From Colocasia esculenta (Eukaryota > Streptophyta > Magnoliopsida > Alismatales > Araceae): a stretch of 64,000 bases of DNA. The notes under the pieces are model-generated. The model worked only from the letters and a program-made list of their open reading frames with translations, did no database searches and was not told where the DNA came from. Location: positions 1,798,001-1,862,000 of the forward strand of contig CM024753.1 of the NCBI GenBank assembly GCA_014218235.1, read 5' to 3'. Positions 51,501 through 62,512 of the stretch are shown piece after piece. Within the stretch, counting starts at the first letter, position 1, and every line of letters starts with the position of its first letter. Position numbers and translations under genes: made by a program.

Positions 51501-54500
51501 AACACCACAAGCAATAAACACGACGCCGACAGAAAAATAAAAATACATTTGAGCAGCACTCACTTCTTGATCTTGCAAAGTTTTGATATTAAACGGGATT
51601 TTTCTTTTCCCCAAATTTCCACCTAGTGAAAGTGCATTGAATCACGAAAGATAACAAAGGTATGCTAGTTAGTGGACTTACATGAGATGATCTCAGCTGC
51701 CACTGCAATTGATGGTATATCCGCTGAAAAGCAATTAAAATCAACAATAAGTACATCAAAAAAACTAAGAATTGCAAATTAAGACTATTTTATGCATGGA
51801 AGACAGAATCGACCAATCCGGATCGGGGATTTAGGAAGGTAACCCCCTCACTTAGTCAAAATCCAGGCCGAATCGGCCGGAATCGGGAAGAATCGGCCTG
51901 GATCATTCTGGATCGGCCGATTCCAGGCCAATTCTGCCATACATTTTTTTAATTATATATATATTAATCAATGATTAAAAAGTCTTCTTTTCTTTTTTTT
52001 GTTTCTTTGTTGAACAAGGTGGGGTGGCCTATGCCCTATGATGCATGGATTAGTAACTTATTCCTCTGAATATCATTTAAGCAAATGTTTATATTTATAG
52101 TTTCATTTACTTAAGATATTACATGTAAATAAGGAAGTACCCCCCCCCCCAATTTGAATCTAATAAAAATATCAAAAAAATCATTTGTTACCTAGAAAAA
52201 GTCAAACTCTCCAGTCGAAGAAGAAAAGCATGATTTTGGAGATTCCATCAAAATGTTGACTTTCTAATCCCTCATAATTTAGTCTAATTAAAAATTTCAT
52301 AATTCGAATAAACCACATAGAACGTTAAAAATTCAAAGTCCGGTGAAATAAATCAAACGTACATGTGACTTCTCCAAGGGCCTCACTCTCCTACTGACAG
52401 CACTTAATATCTTGTAAAAGTCACATGTATGTTTGACTTATTTTTATGAACGTTGAATTTTTAGTATTCTATGTGGTTTATTCGAATTATAAAATTTTTA
52501 ATTAGGTCAAATTTTGTAAGAATATTAAAACACACATACATTAATATATGGTTGATATACATACTAATTATATTTATACATTGATATATGTACATTAATA
52601 TATGATTATATGATTGATATACAAAGTAATCATTTTTTTACATTAATATATGTATATATATGTGCATATTGTTATTACATTTACATTAATACATGATTCT
52701 TAGTACATTAACACACACAAACATTTTAATATGTGATTTTTACAAAAAAAAAATGCAAAGTTCTTGAGTTTACTGATTTTTTTTTACATTTTTTTCCTAT
52801 TTTCTGGTTTTTTTCCTTTTTTCTGATTTTTATGACATTTTTGTTTAAAATATATATAATATTTTTTTAATCTGACCGATCTAGATTTCCTAAGGATCGG
52901 CCGATCCACCGATTCAATCCCGATCTGGATCGGGATCAGCCCGGACCGATTCAAGGGTCAGATCCGATCCTGCCTTCTATGCTTTTATGACATTTGTGCC
53001 TTGGATGTGCAAAACTCAAACAAACCTATGGCGGATAAGATAATGGAAAAAAGTAACAGAAAGCAAAACCACAGAACCAATGAACTCGCTGTGTCTCAAA
53101 TAAAGCTAAAGCCCTGCTGATACTTGTGCTGAAATTGTCCAGTTGCACCACCTTCTTCATGACTTTGGAGTTGCTTCCTTAGCTCCCATGCCGATATACT
53201 ACGATAACGGGAGTGTTCTCCAAATCCTGAGGAAATCATTGTCTTTCATGAGCAGATGAAGCATATTGAGGTTGACTATCACTTCATGAGACAGCATCAC
53301 GTCTCTGGCACACTTTCTCTTCTTCATCCATCTTTCCCCGAGCAGCATGCTGACGTCTTCATCAAAATTCAGATGACCATACACTTCAGGCAGTTGGTTG
53401 GTAAACATAAAGTTTGTGATCCACCATGAGCTCAATGGAGGGGGTTACAAATGTGTTCTGTGAAATTATACTGCCCTTGTGGCTTGTGGGTTCTTGGCTT
53501 TTGTATATTTGTCCTCATGTTGGGTCTCATACTTTTTTGGATTGGATTCTTGGCCTAGATCTAATAGTGCAATGCATATGCACATTGCATTCACAAATTC
53601 TCAACTTCTAACACTAATAACAAATAATGCTATCAACTATTCATAAATAAATAGTACCTTTGTAACACTTGAAATGGAAAGTGCATCAAGCAAAGCAGGT
53701 CGAACGCCATACTCGCCCAGCAATTTAAGTAAAGATGATGTGAACATGTAATTCTCATCCTCCATAACCTGGAAAACAGGATAAAAATGTGGCATAAATA
53801 ACAGTTTTTATTAAAATAAGCACATGAATAATTACCAGTTGACATGTGGATCAAGGATAAGGAAAAGTGCATTATGCAAACATAACAAAATACAGAAGGC
53901 CCATGGTAGACTTTACCACAAAAAAGAAGGCTTGCATTTCCTTCATGCTTTTTATGCTACATGGGAGGTCAAACAACATACTGACAATCGATAATAAATT
54001 ACTTTATGACCCTCTCACATTACATTTAACAAGAAAAGCAATAAAGATTGGAGGTACTTCGATTTTGTCTAACTAAAACAATGCTTTCACAGGACATGCA
54101 GAACAATATCGTACTTTCAGTTCATCTGCAAGCCTTAAATTGTCTTCAAGATAACCTTTTCTACCAGTCAGTTCCTTCATACTATCAGATACAGCATCAT
54201 TTTGCTTCCCGCTAAGCGCCTGCCACCAGGAAGAGCATTTGTCATCTGTCGATGGCAGAGAATGAGAACCTTATGCAAGCATCTCATAAGCTGTATATTC
54301 CGAACCATGTGAAGATCAAGAACTTTCCTCTCCAGAACATGCTTCTCATTTAGTAGTTGTTGTTCCTGAGCATCAACAAGCATTGGACCAATGAAGACAA
54401 GTGTAATTAATCTTTTAATTTTACAAGTTAACAGCAACAAACAGTTCTGTACCTTTGTACTGGCATCTAAAATTTGTTTACGAAGAAGGAGAATCTCCTC

Positions 54501-54660
54501 TTGCTGTTGACGGGATCTTGAGAAAAGTTCCTGTCGACATAACCAATGACATGCCATAACAAGCTTGTCAGTAATCAAAAAGGAAAAATATCAAAAGACA
54601 ACATAAATGAAAAAAGAGGACAACATGAAAACATTCAATTACCTCAATCTCTGGATCCAT
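39597..54660 (-). CDS. Conserved plant coiled-coil protein with C-terminal beta domains (unnamed)
   Basis: Eighteen coding exons: 54660-54643, 54530-54453, 54365-54306, 54219-54115, 53768-53658, 51723-51682, 51622-51564, 48910-48720, 48490-48363, 48291-48176, 48025-47983, 47875-47784, 46799-46751, 42659-42589, 41665-41546, 41440-41325, 39809-39764 and 39629-39597, about 492 aa. All other junctions agree in phase; only exon 6 to 7 is one base out. Residues 1-125 are a heptad-rich coiled coil (QQQEEILLLRKQILDAS, ERKVLDLHM, SSLLKLLGEYGVRP). A polar linker follows. About 265-365 is one folded domain (LPGIESFQIIGDARPGG, WVRHLQDGTRQYIEGATNP, VVTADDVDKLIAVECIPMD). About 375-490 is another (VPYGFSTQFVLTSSNGTSRP, LRDLIVLTMRIFQSK). 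The pattern matches a plant family annotated as uncharacterised, and I assign no function. TAA 54666-54664 lies in frame just before this ATG. Confidence 0.82.
42850..45965 (+). mobile_element. LINE retrotransposon remnant in intron 13 of the large gene
   Basis: Plus-strand, non-LTR type. Recognisable blocks: a pre-RT region with NTISCMRVGESILAEEDIRG and HAREFYSKLFTNGDF (about 43306-43420), RT with LKLDFEKAYDNI (about 43911), RGLRQDDPLSPLLFVLMTTV (about 44085), the catalytic YVDD at 44234-44245 preceded by a stop, and FPISYLGLRL. It ends with a region rich in Trp/Cys (IIWWLILHVALQMIWGERNT, about 45628). Stops and frameshifts are frequent. The 3' end is A-rich near 45950-45965. The 5' end is probably truncated, and its position is approximate. 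The opposite orientation to the host gene fits tolerated intronic insertion. Confidence 0.82.
47047..47400 (-). mobile_element. copia 3' end (RNase H tail, PPT, LTR) in intron 12
   Basis: On the minus strand, LFETLCSKLGMINIHAPA-like sequence (the residue before APA is N here), a typical copia RNase H C-terminus, is followed by stop TGA, a polypurine tract GAGGGGGAG (about 47274-47285) and an LTR from 47273 down to 47047 that begins TGTTAGGA and ends TAAACA. The LTR contains a 49-bp tandem duplication (47101-47149 and 47152-47200). The rest of the element is not visible. Confidence 0.7.
47101..47200. repeat. 49-bp tandem duplication within the copia LTR
   Basis: Two copies starting ACTTATATTTGCAT, separated by AT and differing at only a few positions. 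Confidence 0.85.
51794..52982. mobile_element. TIR element, 1.19 kb, with GATCGG-rich ends, in intron 5
   Basis: The left end GCATGGAAGACAGAATCG and the right end complement GCATAGAAGGCAGGATCG agree at 15 of 18 positions. The flanks TTTTAT (51788-51793 and 52983-52988) are a 6-bp direct repeat. Both sub-terminal regions are filled with GATCGG/CCGATC words. No transposase frame. The interior holds a nested foldback (52277-52512). Confidence 0.6.
52277..52512. repeat. Near-perfect foldback with about 98-bp arms
   Basis: The left arm 52277-52374 (CATAATTCGAATAAACCACA core) is complemented by the right arm 52415-52512 with few mismatches. A loop of about 40 nt lies between. It would form a long hairpin if transcribed with the host gene's intron. 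Confidence 0.75.
53100..53615 (+). mobile_element. copia RNase H tail and LTR remnant in intron 5
   Basis: One frame reads IVFHEQMKHIEVDYHFMRQH, GTLSLLHPSFPEQHADVF and FRQLVGKHKVCDPP (about 53235-53425), the C-terminal RNase H of a copia element. GATCCACCATGAGCTCAATG then a GAGGGGG polypurine tract follow at 53420-53442. The next about 170 bp to roughly 53615 is a probable LTR, judged by position only. Confidence 0.7.
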
Positions 54661-55024
54661 AAATTAATCACGAATCTCATATCTTCTTACCTGTCAAGTG
54701 AGTAATAACTTTAAGATTGATGCCTAGGCAAAAAAATAAAAGGGAAATAAAAAGAGTATGAACTAATAGGAAGTTTAAAAAAGAGTACGAAGTGAAGGGA
54801 AATAAAAAAGAAAGAGTACAAATCAAAGGTAATAAAATCATGGTTTAGCATTTTTTATAGTAAAAGATGTATATTTATCAAATATAAAGGGCAAGGTTCC
54901 CACAGTTGTGAGTTTTGGGAGGTTCAGTCATGTAGGGCCTTACCCTTTCCTTTTACAAAAGCCGTTTCTGGCTTTGAACCAACCTCCAGATCACAACAGT
55001 TCACCATCACTGTTGCATCAACCC

Positions 55025-55044
55025 TCCCCCCCCCCCCCCCCCCC
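55025..55044. repeat. poly(C) run followed by CCCCA repeats
   Basis: About 20 Cs, then CACCCCACCCCACCCC, in the long intron between the candidate first exon and the exon at 54660. Confidence 0.85.
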
Positions 55045-56582
55045 TCACTCCACCCCACCCCACCCCACCCCAGGACACACAAACATTTATGCAATCCTTC
55101 ATGTAACAGAAGAAAGATTTCCCATTCTTAAGCTGTAAAGATATGTGGCCATAAAACCACAGGATAGAGTATGCAATTAGGAAATGAGAATTCAGAACCC
55201 AAATCCAGTATGTCCATTTCAAGACAGATAGCATGTGTTGATCATAGGAAGACATGGGTTACTGGAAAAAAGACTGTTGCTACCTGAACAATGAAATGTA
55301 TTTAAGCATGCTAATTTGAATTTTCCAACATCAGAACAACTAGCAAAACTGTCACAAAATACAATTTATATTTCCCGAATGAACAGATTTTCAGCAGATA
55401 ACTTAATGTGATCATGATTCAAAAAAAAGGCAAAATACTAATGTTTTACCAAATACAGATAAAGCATCAGAGATACTAGGGATCTACCTGCTCCTGAGAT
55501 ATTTCAGGCAACTGAAGGACATCCTACATTGTACCTATGCACTAAACTAAGCAGATGATTCATAAGACAGTGGATAATCATAAACTTCCTAATTATATCA
55601 CAACCCAAACACGAACCTCATAACTCAGTCCTAAAATTTGCAAACTTAATCTGCTTTACTATCGATGAACATGAATGGAATGATACAACATATGTAAGGA
55701 AATTGAGCACCTCTACACATCCAGAATCTGTCATTGACTTCAATCTAGGCTAAATTACCATCACTTTGACAAATACTTGCACCCTCCTAGGATTCAGCCA
55801 AATGGAAATACAAGGATAAAATCACGAAGACAAGGAGGATGGATTAATGATCCCAGATAAAATTGAGCAACTTATAGTGGAGAATTTGTGTTGACAAGTT
55901 GACAGTGATATTATGATGTAAAATGTGAATACTTGGGGGAAAAAGGGGTAATTGCAAAAAAAAAATTTCTGACATGTATACTTGCAGAAATGCCACTCTT
56001 AGATAGATAGAAATTGATTAAAATAACTCCGTCAAGTAAATAAGTAGAGGCCGAGGAAGAAAGCGAAAGACGAATTAGGAACGTCAGGGAAGCAGACGTT
56101 TCCAGGCGGACTACAGATCACCATGTTTCACTTCGCCTCCTTTTCTATGACCATGGATCTAGCCGCTAAACCTTACAAAACGAAACAGCCACGACGCGGA
56201 ACTCTGAGCTCTCTGCGAAGAAATTCACACCCAAACTCCAATCCAGAATCAAAGAAGGAGGTCGCCACTCGCCTGAGACGACGGCAAATAGGTGCAGCCC
56301 GCCGTAAAAGAGAGAAAATTTTTCAAAGATTCCGGAATGAGAAAGCAAGCGCAACCAGCCTCCTCCAGGTGCGCGAAATCACGGGAATCTCCCCGTCCAA
56401 TTGCAGCCGGAACAAGACAGGCCACACACGACGTGGGCAAAAACACATCAATCTACAGAATTCCGTACCCAGAGAATGGGAATTCGGGAAAGAGGCAAAG
56501 CCCTAGAATCCAACTCCCAAGTGAAAGCTGGGAGAGGGGAAAAGGAAGCGGAACCTGCGACCACCATGGCCTGGCGAAGTAC

Positions 56583-56731
56583 CCCGATCGCCGCCTCCGA
56601 GCAAGGATCCGAGCTTCCGCACTCTGGCGGAGGAGCTCCACCTCGTCCCCGCGGATCAAGTGTGGTGGTCTGTGAGTGCGCGCGTGTGTGGATGCCGGTT
56701 TCGAATGGTCGTTGGAGGGGTCGGATGGCAT
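56583..56731 (-). CDS. Candidate first coding exon of the large gene
   Basis: Reads 49 codons from ATG 56731, including RGDEVELLRQSAEARILARR, which would extend the coiled coil, and stops at a GG|GTACTTC donor. Joined to an acceptor at 54683 it would run on in phase as ...SGYEIRD, then TAA, then F and the MDPEIE start called at 54660. So the exon looks real, but the TAA cuts it off. In the transcript it may be 5'UTR with an upstream ORF, or the annotated protein may have lost its native N-terminus. Confidence 0.4.
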
Positions 56732-56734
56732 GAG

Positions 56735-57994
56735 AGGGAGCTGCGGGATGCTGTCGCGTTCTGACTTGGAAAAGCTCGGTCTTCTTATGCGGTGTTTGGT
56801 TTTCTATTCCGGCGGCGACCCTCCTTCGATGTTACTACTTACTACCGTTCGAAAGCAGAGCATTCTGCCATGTTCCCATAACCACATAATTTAAATATTT
56901 TAATACGCATCTTTTAATTTTAAATTTTTTTCTTAAAATATTCCCTTTCCTAACTACTTGTAAGATCAGGAGGACATATTTTTTAATAAAAAAAATGTAA
57001 GTTTCATAGAAATAAGTCACTTTTTAGGGCTAAAAGTTAATTGTGAAATTTATGAAAAAGTATATCTACTCTAGGAAAAGTTAGTTTTTTTATTTTGTTG
57101 ATATTGTAAACATTATTATACAAATTTTAAGAACTAAAATTAGCAAGTAACGTTTTTTAAGTTGGGTGTGAACTTGACCAAATTGGTCTTCTCCACCCCG
57201 TCGCCACGTTCTGCCTATGTACCAAACCCACTTATGTTTTAAAGCACAAAGTATTATGTTGGGGTCCATCGGCATTATGCGGAAATTCTCAAGCAATAGT
57301 GTATCTTTGTTCTAAAATAATTGAAAGTTAATGTCATTTTTTACTTTTGTTTGAAATTCTATAACCTAACTTCAGTTTTCTAGACAAAAGCAGGCTTCTA
57401 GTTGTATTGGTTTTGTAGCGGTCGAAAATACTTCTATCTTTATAAAAATTTTAATTTATTTTGTATCGAAGTCGATATTTATTTTTGTTTCAGAGAATGT
57501 GGACTCACACTTACAATATCGAAAGGAAAGTCTAAGGGCTTTAGGAGTGGCCTCAGAGAAAAATCTTCAACACTCGAATCAAAAAATTGGCAAACATATG
57601 GGAAGAAGATGATTGGAGAATTAGAGAATTTTGGCATGTGAATTGTCAAGCCGAAACCCTCTCTGAAATTACCCCCCACGACCCACGTGGTCATAGCAAG
57701 TACACTCTTTTTAAGCATGAGGTTCTCTTAGTGCAATAATCTATTTTTCCGACTATGTAGACAAATCATAGATTAGTGGAGGGAGGTAGTGTCGTGCGAA
57801 AATTTCTTTGACATGTCACTCTTTTTCTACCCATAAAAACAAGCTATAGAAGAGTGGGAGAGTTAGCCCCATGCAAGATAGTTGCTTGTTTAAGTTGATG
57901 AGAGGCATGTTCCGCCTCCACCACAAGAGTCCCGTCGCAGTGACGGCCTAATGGCTTTCCCCTATGGAGTGTCTTCACCGTCTCCAAATAGAGC

Positions 57995-58036
<42 letters not shown>

Positions 58037-58126
58037 AGTAGCAACTAGATATTTACAGTTGCACATTGTATCATCGTCGGACCATACCCTAATATGACAG
58101 GGATATATTGAGCGACAAAGTGGGAC
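56735..58126. other. Intergenic, upstream of the large gene
   Basis: AT-rich with no supported coding sequence. The GC-rich part just above 56731 is the likely promoter or leader of the large minus-strand gene. A (GA)n run lies at 58001-58033. Confidence 0.4.
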
Positions 58127-58313
58127 CAGTGGTGGATCTTGAAAATTAGTTCAGTGGGGGCACTTGAGCCTGGGGGGTCACCCTTAAATTCAATGGGATC
58201 ACCTTTCATTTGCACACTTAAATAACAAAGGATATTTCTACTTTCTTTTAGGACACCCCTCCAAATCAGTGGAGTCACATGACCCCACTGACTCTAAAGA
58301 GGATCCGCCACTG
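58127..58313. mobile_element. hAT-like MITE, 187 bp
   Basis: Terminal inverted repeats CAGTGGTGGATC and GATCCGCCACTG, with mirrored sub-terminal TTCAGTGGGG and CCCCACTGA. Flanking 8-mers AGTGGGAC and AGTGACAC match at six of eight positions, fitting an eroded hAT target duplication. Confidence 0.65.
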
Positions 58314-58774
58314 AGTGACACTATGTGTCATGTAGAAGGAGATAACGTTGTGCCCTCAAGAGGGCGAGAACTTGACGCTGATCTATCCCAAAAGTCGAAA
58401 TTTCATAGAGTGGGGTTGTTGGGCCCAAGTCCACCTCACCTTGTGTGAGTCACTGCTACAAGTTGGGTCTGGTGTGGACCTTTCTAATTCTCATGGGTAG
58501 AAAGAGCCAAATAATCGAACCTTAATAGGTTGACCCTATTTTCCCTTCACGGGTCTGAAAGTAGATGGTTGTAGTGTGAAGCAAAAATTTTAGATGTTGC
58601 ACAATGAAAAGAACTACGTCCATCCATTTGGAACTTATTTAATAAAACGATTTTGTAATTATAAGGATAGAATATTTAAATATGTAGGAAGTGTATGCTC
58701 TGTGAGCGGCTCAAGGCTTCAAGTGGATTCTCTATCGTAACAAGAGTTCACACTAGGTGATCAGTATTTGTAAC

Positions 58775-59548
58775 TGTGGTGGTATGATCCTGTTTGGGCC
58801 TGAGCCAAACGGGCCTCTACTAAAGAGAGAGGGAAGACGATCGCTGGTGAGGACGAACGCCTGCAAAACCAGAAGAGGATCAGGGGGCCCGGTGAAGACC
58901 GGAGAAAACCCTCCGATGCCTAAGTCAGTGGAGAGCTTGAAAGGCAGGGGGTTTTGAAGTGCGAGAATGTGTTCGCGCGGGGAAGAGAACGTACCGTTGC
59001 ATGGTACTGTACCTGTGCTTTTATAGGCGTCGGTGCCGAGGCCAACGTGCGTAACGTTCGGCAGATCGTGCCTGAGGAGGCGCCTTGACGCGCGCGCATA
59101 ACGGGAGGAGTTATGATTCTGGTGCCCGTTGGGCTGCCAGGCAGTTCACGCCCCTTGATGGTGGAGAACGTGGCTTGGGACGGTTACAACCGTTCTGTAA
59201 GCCAGGGAGCCTGCTCGGAACCCTTTAAACACACCTTCCGAGCAGGTGACCTACATGGAGGCCAAGAATGTTGTTCGGTGATGTTGAGGGTCGTTCCGCG
59301 CAGTAAGGTTATTGTTCCTATTCGGAACCTTTTCTGCGGGTGTTCGGTCGCGGAGGGACAGACGACCCGCTCGGGGGCATACCGCCACGAGGCTTGACAG
59401 CGTCCGATCAAGCTGGCGGTATCCTTGAGATCATCACATCGTCTTGGGATGAACGTGACCCATTGAGATGGGGCCACGTCAGCTGACAGGACGCGCAAGG
59501 GCCGTAGTGGACCATTATGGGTATAGGCGGCTAGATTTGGCCACCACA
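58775..59548 (-). repeat. 3' LTR of the gypsy element, 774 bp
   Basis: Begins TGTGGTGG and ends CCACCACA on either strand, a perfect 8-bp inverted terminus. On the minus strand a TATAAAAGC box lies near 59024-59016, followed by a leader with ACTTAGGCATCGGAGGG, a motif common in plant gypsy LTRs. Confidence 0.8.
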
Positions 59549-59560
59549 CTTGCCCCCCAC
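59549..59560 (-). promoter_or_regulatory. Polypurine tract of the gypsy element
   Basis: GTGGGGGGCAAG on the minus strand, directly before the LTR's TGTGGTGG. Confidence 0.75.
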
Positions 59561-59817
59561 GCTCTCGAGTGGCTCGGTGAGACGAGCATTTCGAGGGCGT
59601 CACTTCCGCATTTAATGCAATGGCCCGTTGTGGGATGCCGTCGCTTGGAGCCTGGGCAGGCGGTTAACCCATCATGATGGGTGCAAAACCGCGCCATGCC
59701 TGCGGCGCTGTCGATGCGTTTGGGCGGTCGCCAACGCTGTACCAGAAGAGGCATTTTCAAACAACGGGAAGGAGCGGCGTTTCGGGGTCCGCCTCGAATT
59801 TCGCTCCCTCCTCTTTC

Positions 59818-59826
59818 CTTATAAGG
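59818..59826 (+). promoter_or_regulatory. Possible TATA box of the antisense ORF
   Basis: TTATAAGGA lies about 145 nt upstream of the antisense ORF's ATG at 59965, with a pyrimidine-rich stretch (59880-59940) between. This suggests the antisense ORF has its own promoter within the element. Confidence 0.4.
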
Positions 59827-59964
59827 AGGGGAAGAGACGAGGGCGGGAGCTACGCCTCCCAGAAACCTTCCAGCTTTTAGCTTTCGTGCTTTCTTGCCTT
59901 CTCCTGTTTCCATCTTCTCCTTCGTCCCTTTGTGCCGTCGTCGCCCCCTACGATCCTTCCAGCA

Positions 59965-62512
59965 ATGGCAAGCAAAGGGAAGGCCGTCGCAGGAGCGGGC
60001 GGGGTGACCGCCGCGGCGTCCAGTGGAGCACGATGCCGCCACTACAGCGGGCTCCGCGAGCGTTTCAGGATCGGGGAGGAGTACGAGATCATCGACGCCA
60101 AGGAGAGCGACTCCATCCTGGTGAACAAACCAGGCTGCCTGATCCTCTCCGTTGATCACTTGGAGGCAGGGCTTCCGGTTGCCATTGCCGGAGGTGGCGA
60201 AGGCGCTCCTGAATACTTGGGCCGTTTCTCCGATACAGCTGACGCCCAACACCTGGAGATACATATGTATCTTCGGTGTTGTCTGCAAATTGAAAGAGAT
60301 CCGGGGCTCGGCGGACGTCTTCCGAGCACACTTCAAGCTGTCTGCTTCGCGGGCGTCGGGAGCAGACATCTACTACGCCAAGCACCGAACAGACAGGATG
60401 CACATCGGCCTGTCCAACAAATATTCCAACAACAAGGGTTGGATGGACCGGCTGCTTTTTGTGCGCCACCGAAGTGGTGCTGAGTGGGGATTCCCCACTG
60501 TCATGCGTTCTGCGTGGAAGGACAGCTTTCCACATCTGATCCAGGACGAGGCAAGGGCGTCGGACAAGCTTCTCCGAGCAGGTGTTCGGAACGGAGAAGG
60601 ATATGTGACCGAGTTCATGCTCGTTAAGTACGGGCTCAGCAAACCATGGAGTAAGTACTTTATCTCCTGGTCGTTTACTCTTGGGTTTGGTGACCTCATA
60701 CTAACCTCTCTTCTTCTTGTCTTCTTTGTGCGCAACGGCCGCAGAGCTGGAGGCCGGAAGGGATCAGGAGGCAAATGAAGAGTTTGCCGAAAAGATCCCT
60801 GTGCTAGCGCACATGGTGTTCAAAGGCGATGATGCTGCCGCCGTTGCCCGGGTTCCTTCCGCAGTGAGGGTTGGCGCTGCGGTAACAACAGCGCTCGTTG
60901 CTCCCTCGCCAACCGGGGGGCGCTCAGCCAAGGCCCAGGCTCCTGAAAAGGGGCCTGAAAAAATTCGCCTGAAGAAGAAGGCCACCAAGGAGGTGGTTTC
61001 GGCTGGAGTTCGGACTCCTCCGGAGAAGGATGACCGGGCGAGCCGGCCTCCCGCGAAGAAGAGGCCTGTTCTGGTTGACGAGAGCGCGGAGGAGGAAGAA
61101 CAACTCCGTGTTCGGAAGAAACAGAAGGCGGTCTAGGCTACTCCTCCACGTGACGAGGAGGGGACCGAAGAGGAAGAGGAAGGGGCGCAGTTGCTGCTGC
61201 GCAGAAAAAGTAGGGCCGTAAAATCGGCTGATCAGGGAGTACCGCGGCGCGGCCTCCACGGAGCGCCCAGAGGTCGCGCAGGGGATGGCGACCGAGCTGG
61301 GGCTCGTCGTCGTGAGCGACGGGTCCGGAAGCCCTGCCATAGAAGAGGCCAGGGGCTCCACCTGCTCGAAGGATAGGGAGCCCTCTTACGCCTCCCACGT
61401 TGGTGGTGCCGAGCATGGTGCTACCAGCAACACTGCGGGGGCCTCTTCCAGGAGGAGTAGAGAAGGTGCAGTGTCTCCTGTTCGGCGGGAGGAGGTCACA
61501 GATGCGACGGAGGTTTCCGCCCCTGCTGGGGTGGTTGCGAGCGGCGTGGTGGCGGCAGTGCCAACCACGATTTTCTCTACGGAACAAGAAGTGGTTCCTG
61601 CAGCAGGGGCCACTGAAAAGGCGGCCGCGACGACGAGGGCGTCCGAAGAGGTTGCCACTTCCACCGGGGGAATCCTGCCCCCCATGCCCCCCTCCGAGGT
61701 GGTTGCTAACGCAGAAGCAACCTCCAAGGTAGTCGAAGGTACTGGGGGGGAGGCTGCGGGTGCTGCTCGGGCTGAAGGGTCCGAAGACGACCGAAGACCT
61801 CTTAGCGAGGCGCTTCTGAAGAGACTTCCCGGAGCTCCTTCGGTGGCAACGTTGGAGGCGACCCTTCGTCGGATGGAGGACACGCCAAGAGAGCTGCCTG
61901 CGAGCCCCACTGCCTCTCGTCTTGATCGGTTGGCAAGGTGCCTGGACCTTCCTTCCGAACAGACTCCGGAGAAGTCAGTGGAAGGTTACCACCCGGAGTG
62001 CCAGGTAGAAGATAGTCTGAGCGACGTCGACGTCGAGGCGCTTGCGGACGAAATGTCCAAGTCGCTGGGCACTCTGAAGGTTTTAGCTGTTCGGGGCCAG
62101 AGACAGAAGTATCTCCATGAGGCGAATGCAGCTTTCTTCGTGGAGCTTTCAGCGAGGCATAAAAGCTCGCGAGGCGGCGCTGGAGGAGGAGGTGAAGAAC
62201 CTCAAAGCTGCTCTCCATGCTGCGAGGCTGGATGTTACTTTGGCGCGAGCCGAAAAGGATGCCCTGGCCAAGGTAATGGTGAATGCAGAGGCCCGTGCCG
62301 TTGCCGATTATAAGGCCGGGCCGGAGTACAAGGAGGACTTGGAGCAGTATGGGGCCCGCTGCTACAGGGTGGGCCTCAACGCTGGGAAGGAGGTGGGGGA
62401 ACAGCTTTCCTGGGTTGAACGTGCCCGGGAAGCCTTCGAGGCCGCTGTTCGGGAGTGCCGGCGTCGCACTCAGGACGCTCGTCTGGATGGTGTGTGGTTC
62501 GCACAATTCTAG
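59965..62512 (+). pseudogene. Antisense extra ORF of the gypsy element (putative gypsy-type transposon protein)
   Basis: Starts MASKGKAVAGAGG at 59965. LVNKPGCLILSVDHLEAG leads, after a one-base frameshift near 60170, into FRLPLPEVAKALLNTWAVSP, IQLTPNTWRYICIFGVVCK, ADVFRAHFKLSASR and LLFVRHRSGAEWGFPT, the layout of Pfam's 'Putative gypsy type transposon' domain. A GTAAGT...CAG intron (60651-60744) is removed in phase. Next comes a Lys/Glu/Ala-rich part with KKKATKEV and KKRPVLVDESAEEEEQLRVR, a stop at 61134-61136, then a low-complexity Ala/Ser region in other frames (61285-62313) and a coiled coil (AREAALEEEVKNLKAALHAA) ending at 62512. Its role is unknown in the lineage. This copy is broken by at least three frame changes or stops. 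Confidence 0.75.
60651..60744 (+). other. Intron in the antisense ORF, 94 nt
   Basis: GTAAGTACTT donor and a CGCAACGGCCGCAG acceptor. The exons join as KPW-KLEAGRDQEANEEF in phase. The donor is a near-perfect plant consensus. Confidence 0.7.

Noticed and set aside
56123..56506. 127-codon basic plus-strand frame
   Set aside because: It lies in the long intron and leader of the large minus-strand gene, and its Arg/Lys-rich content looks like a frame shadow.
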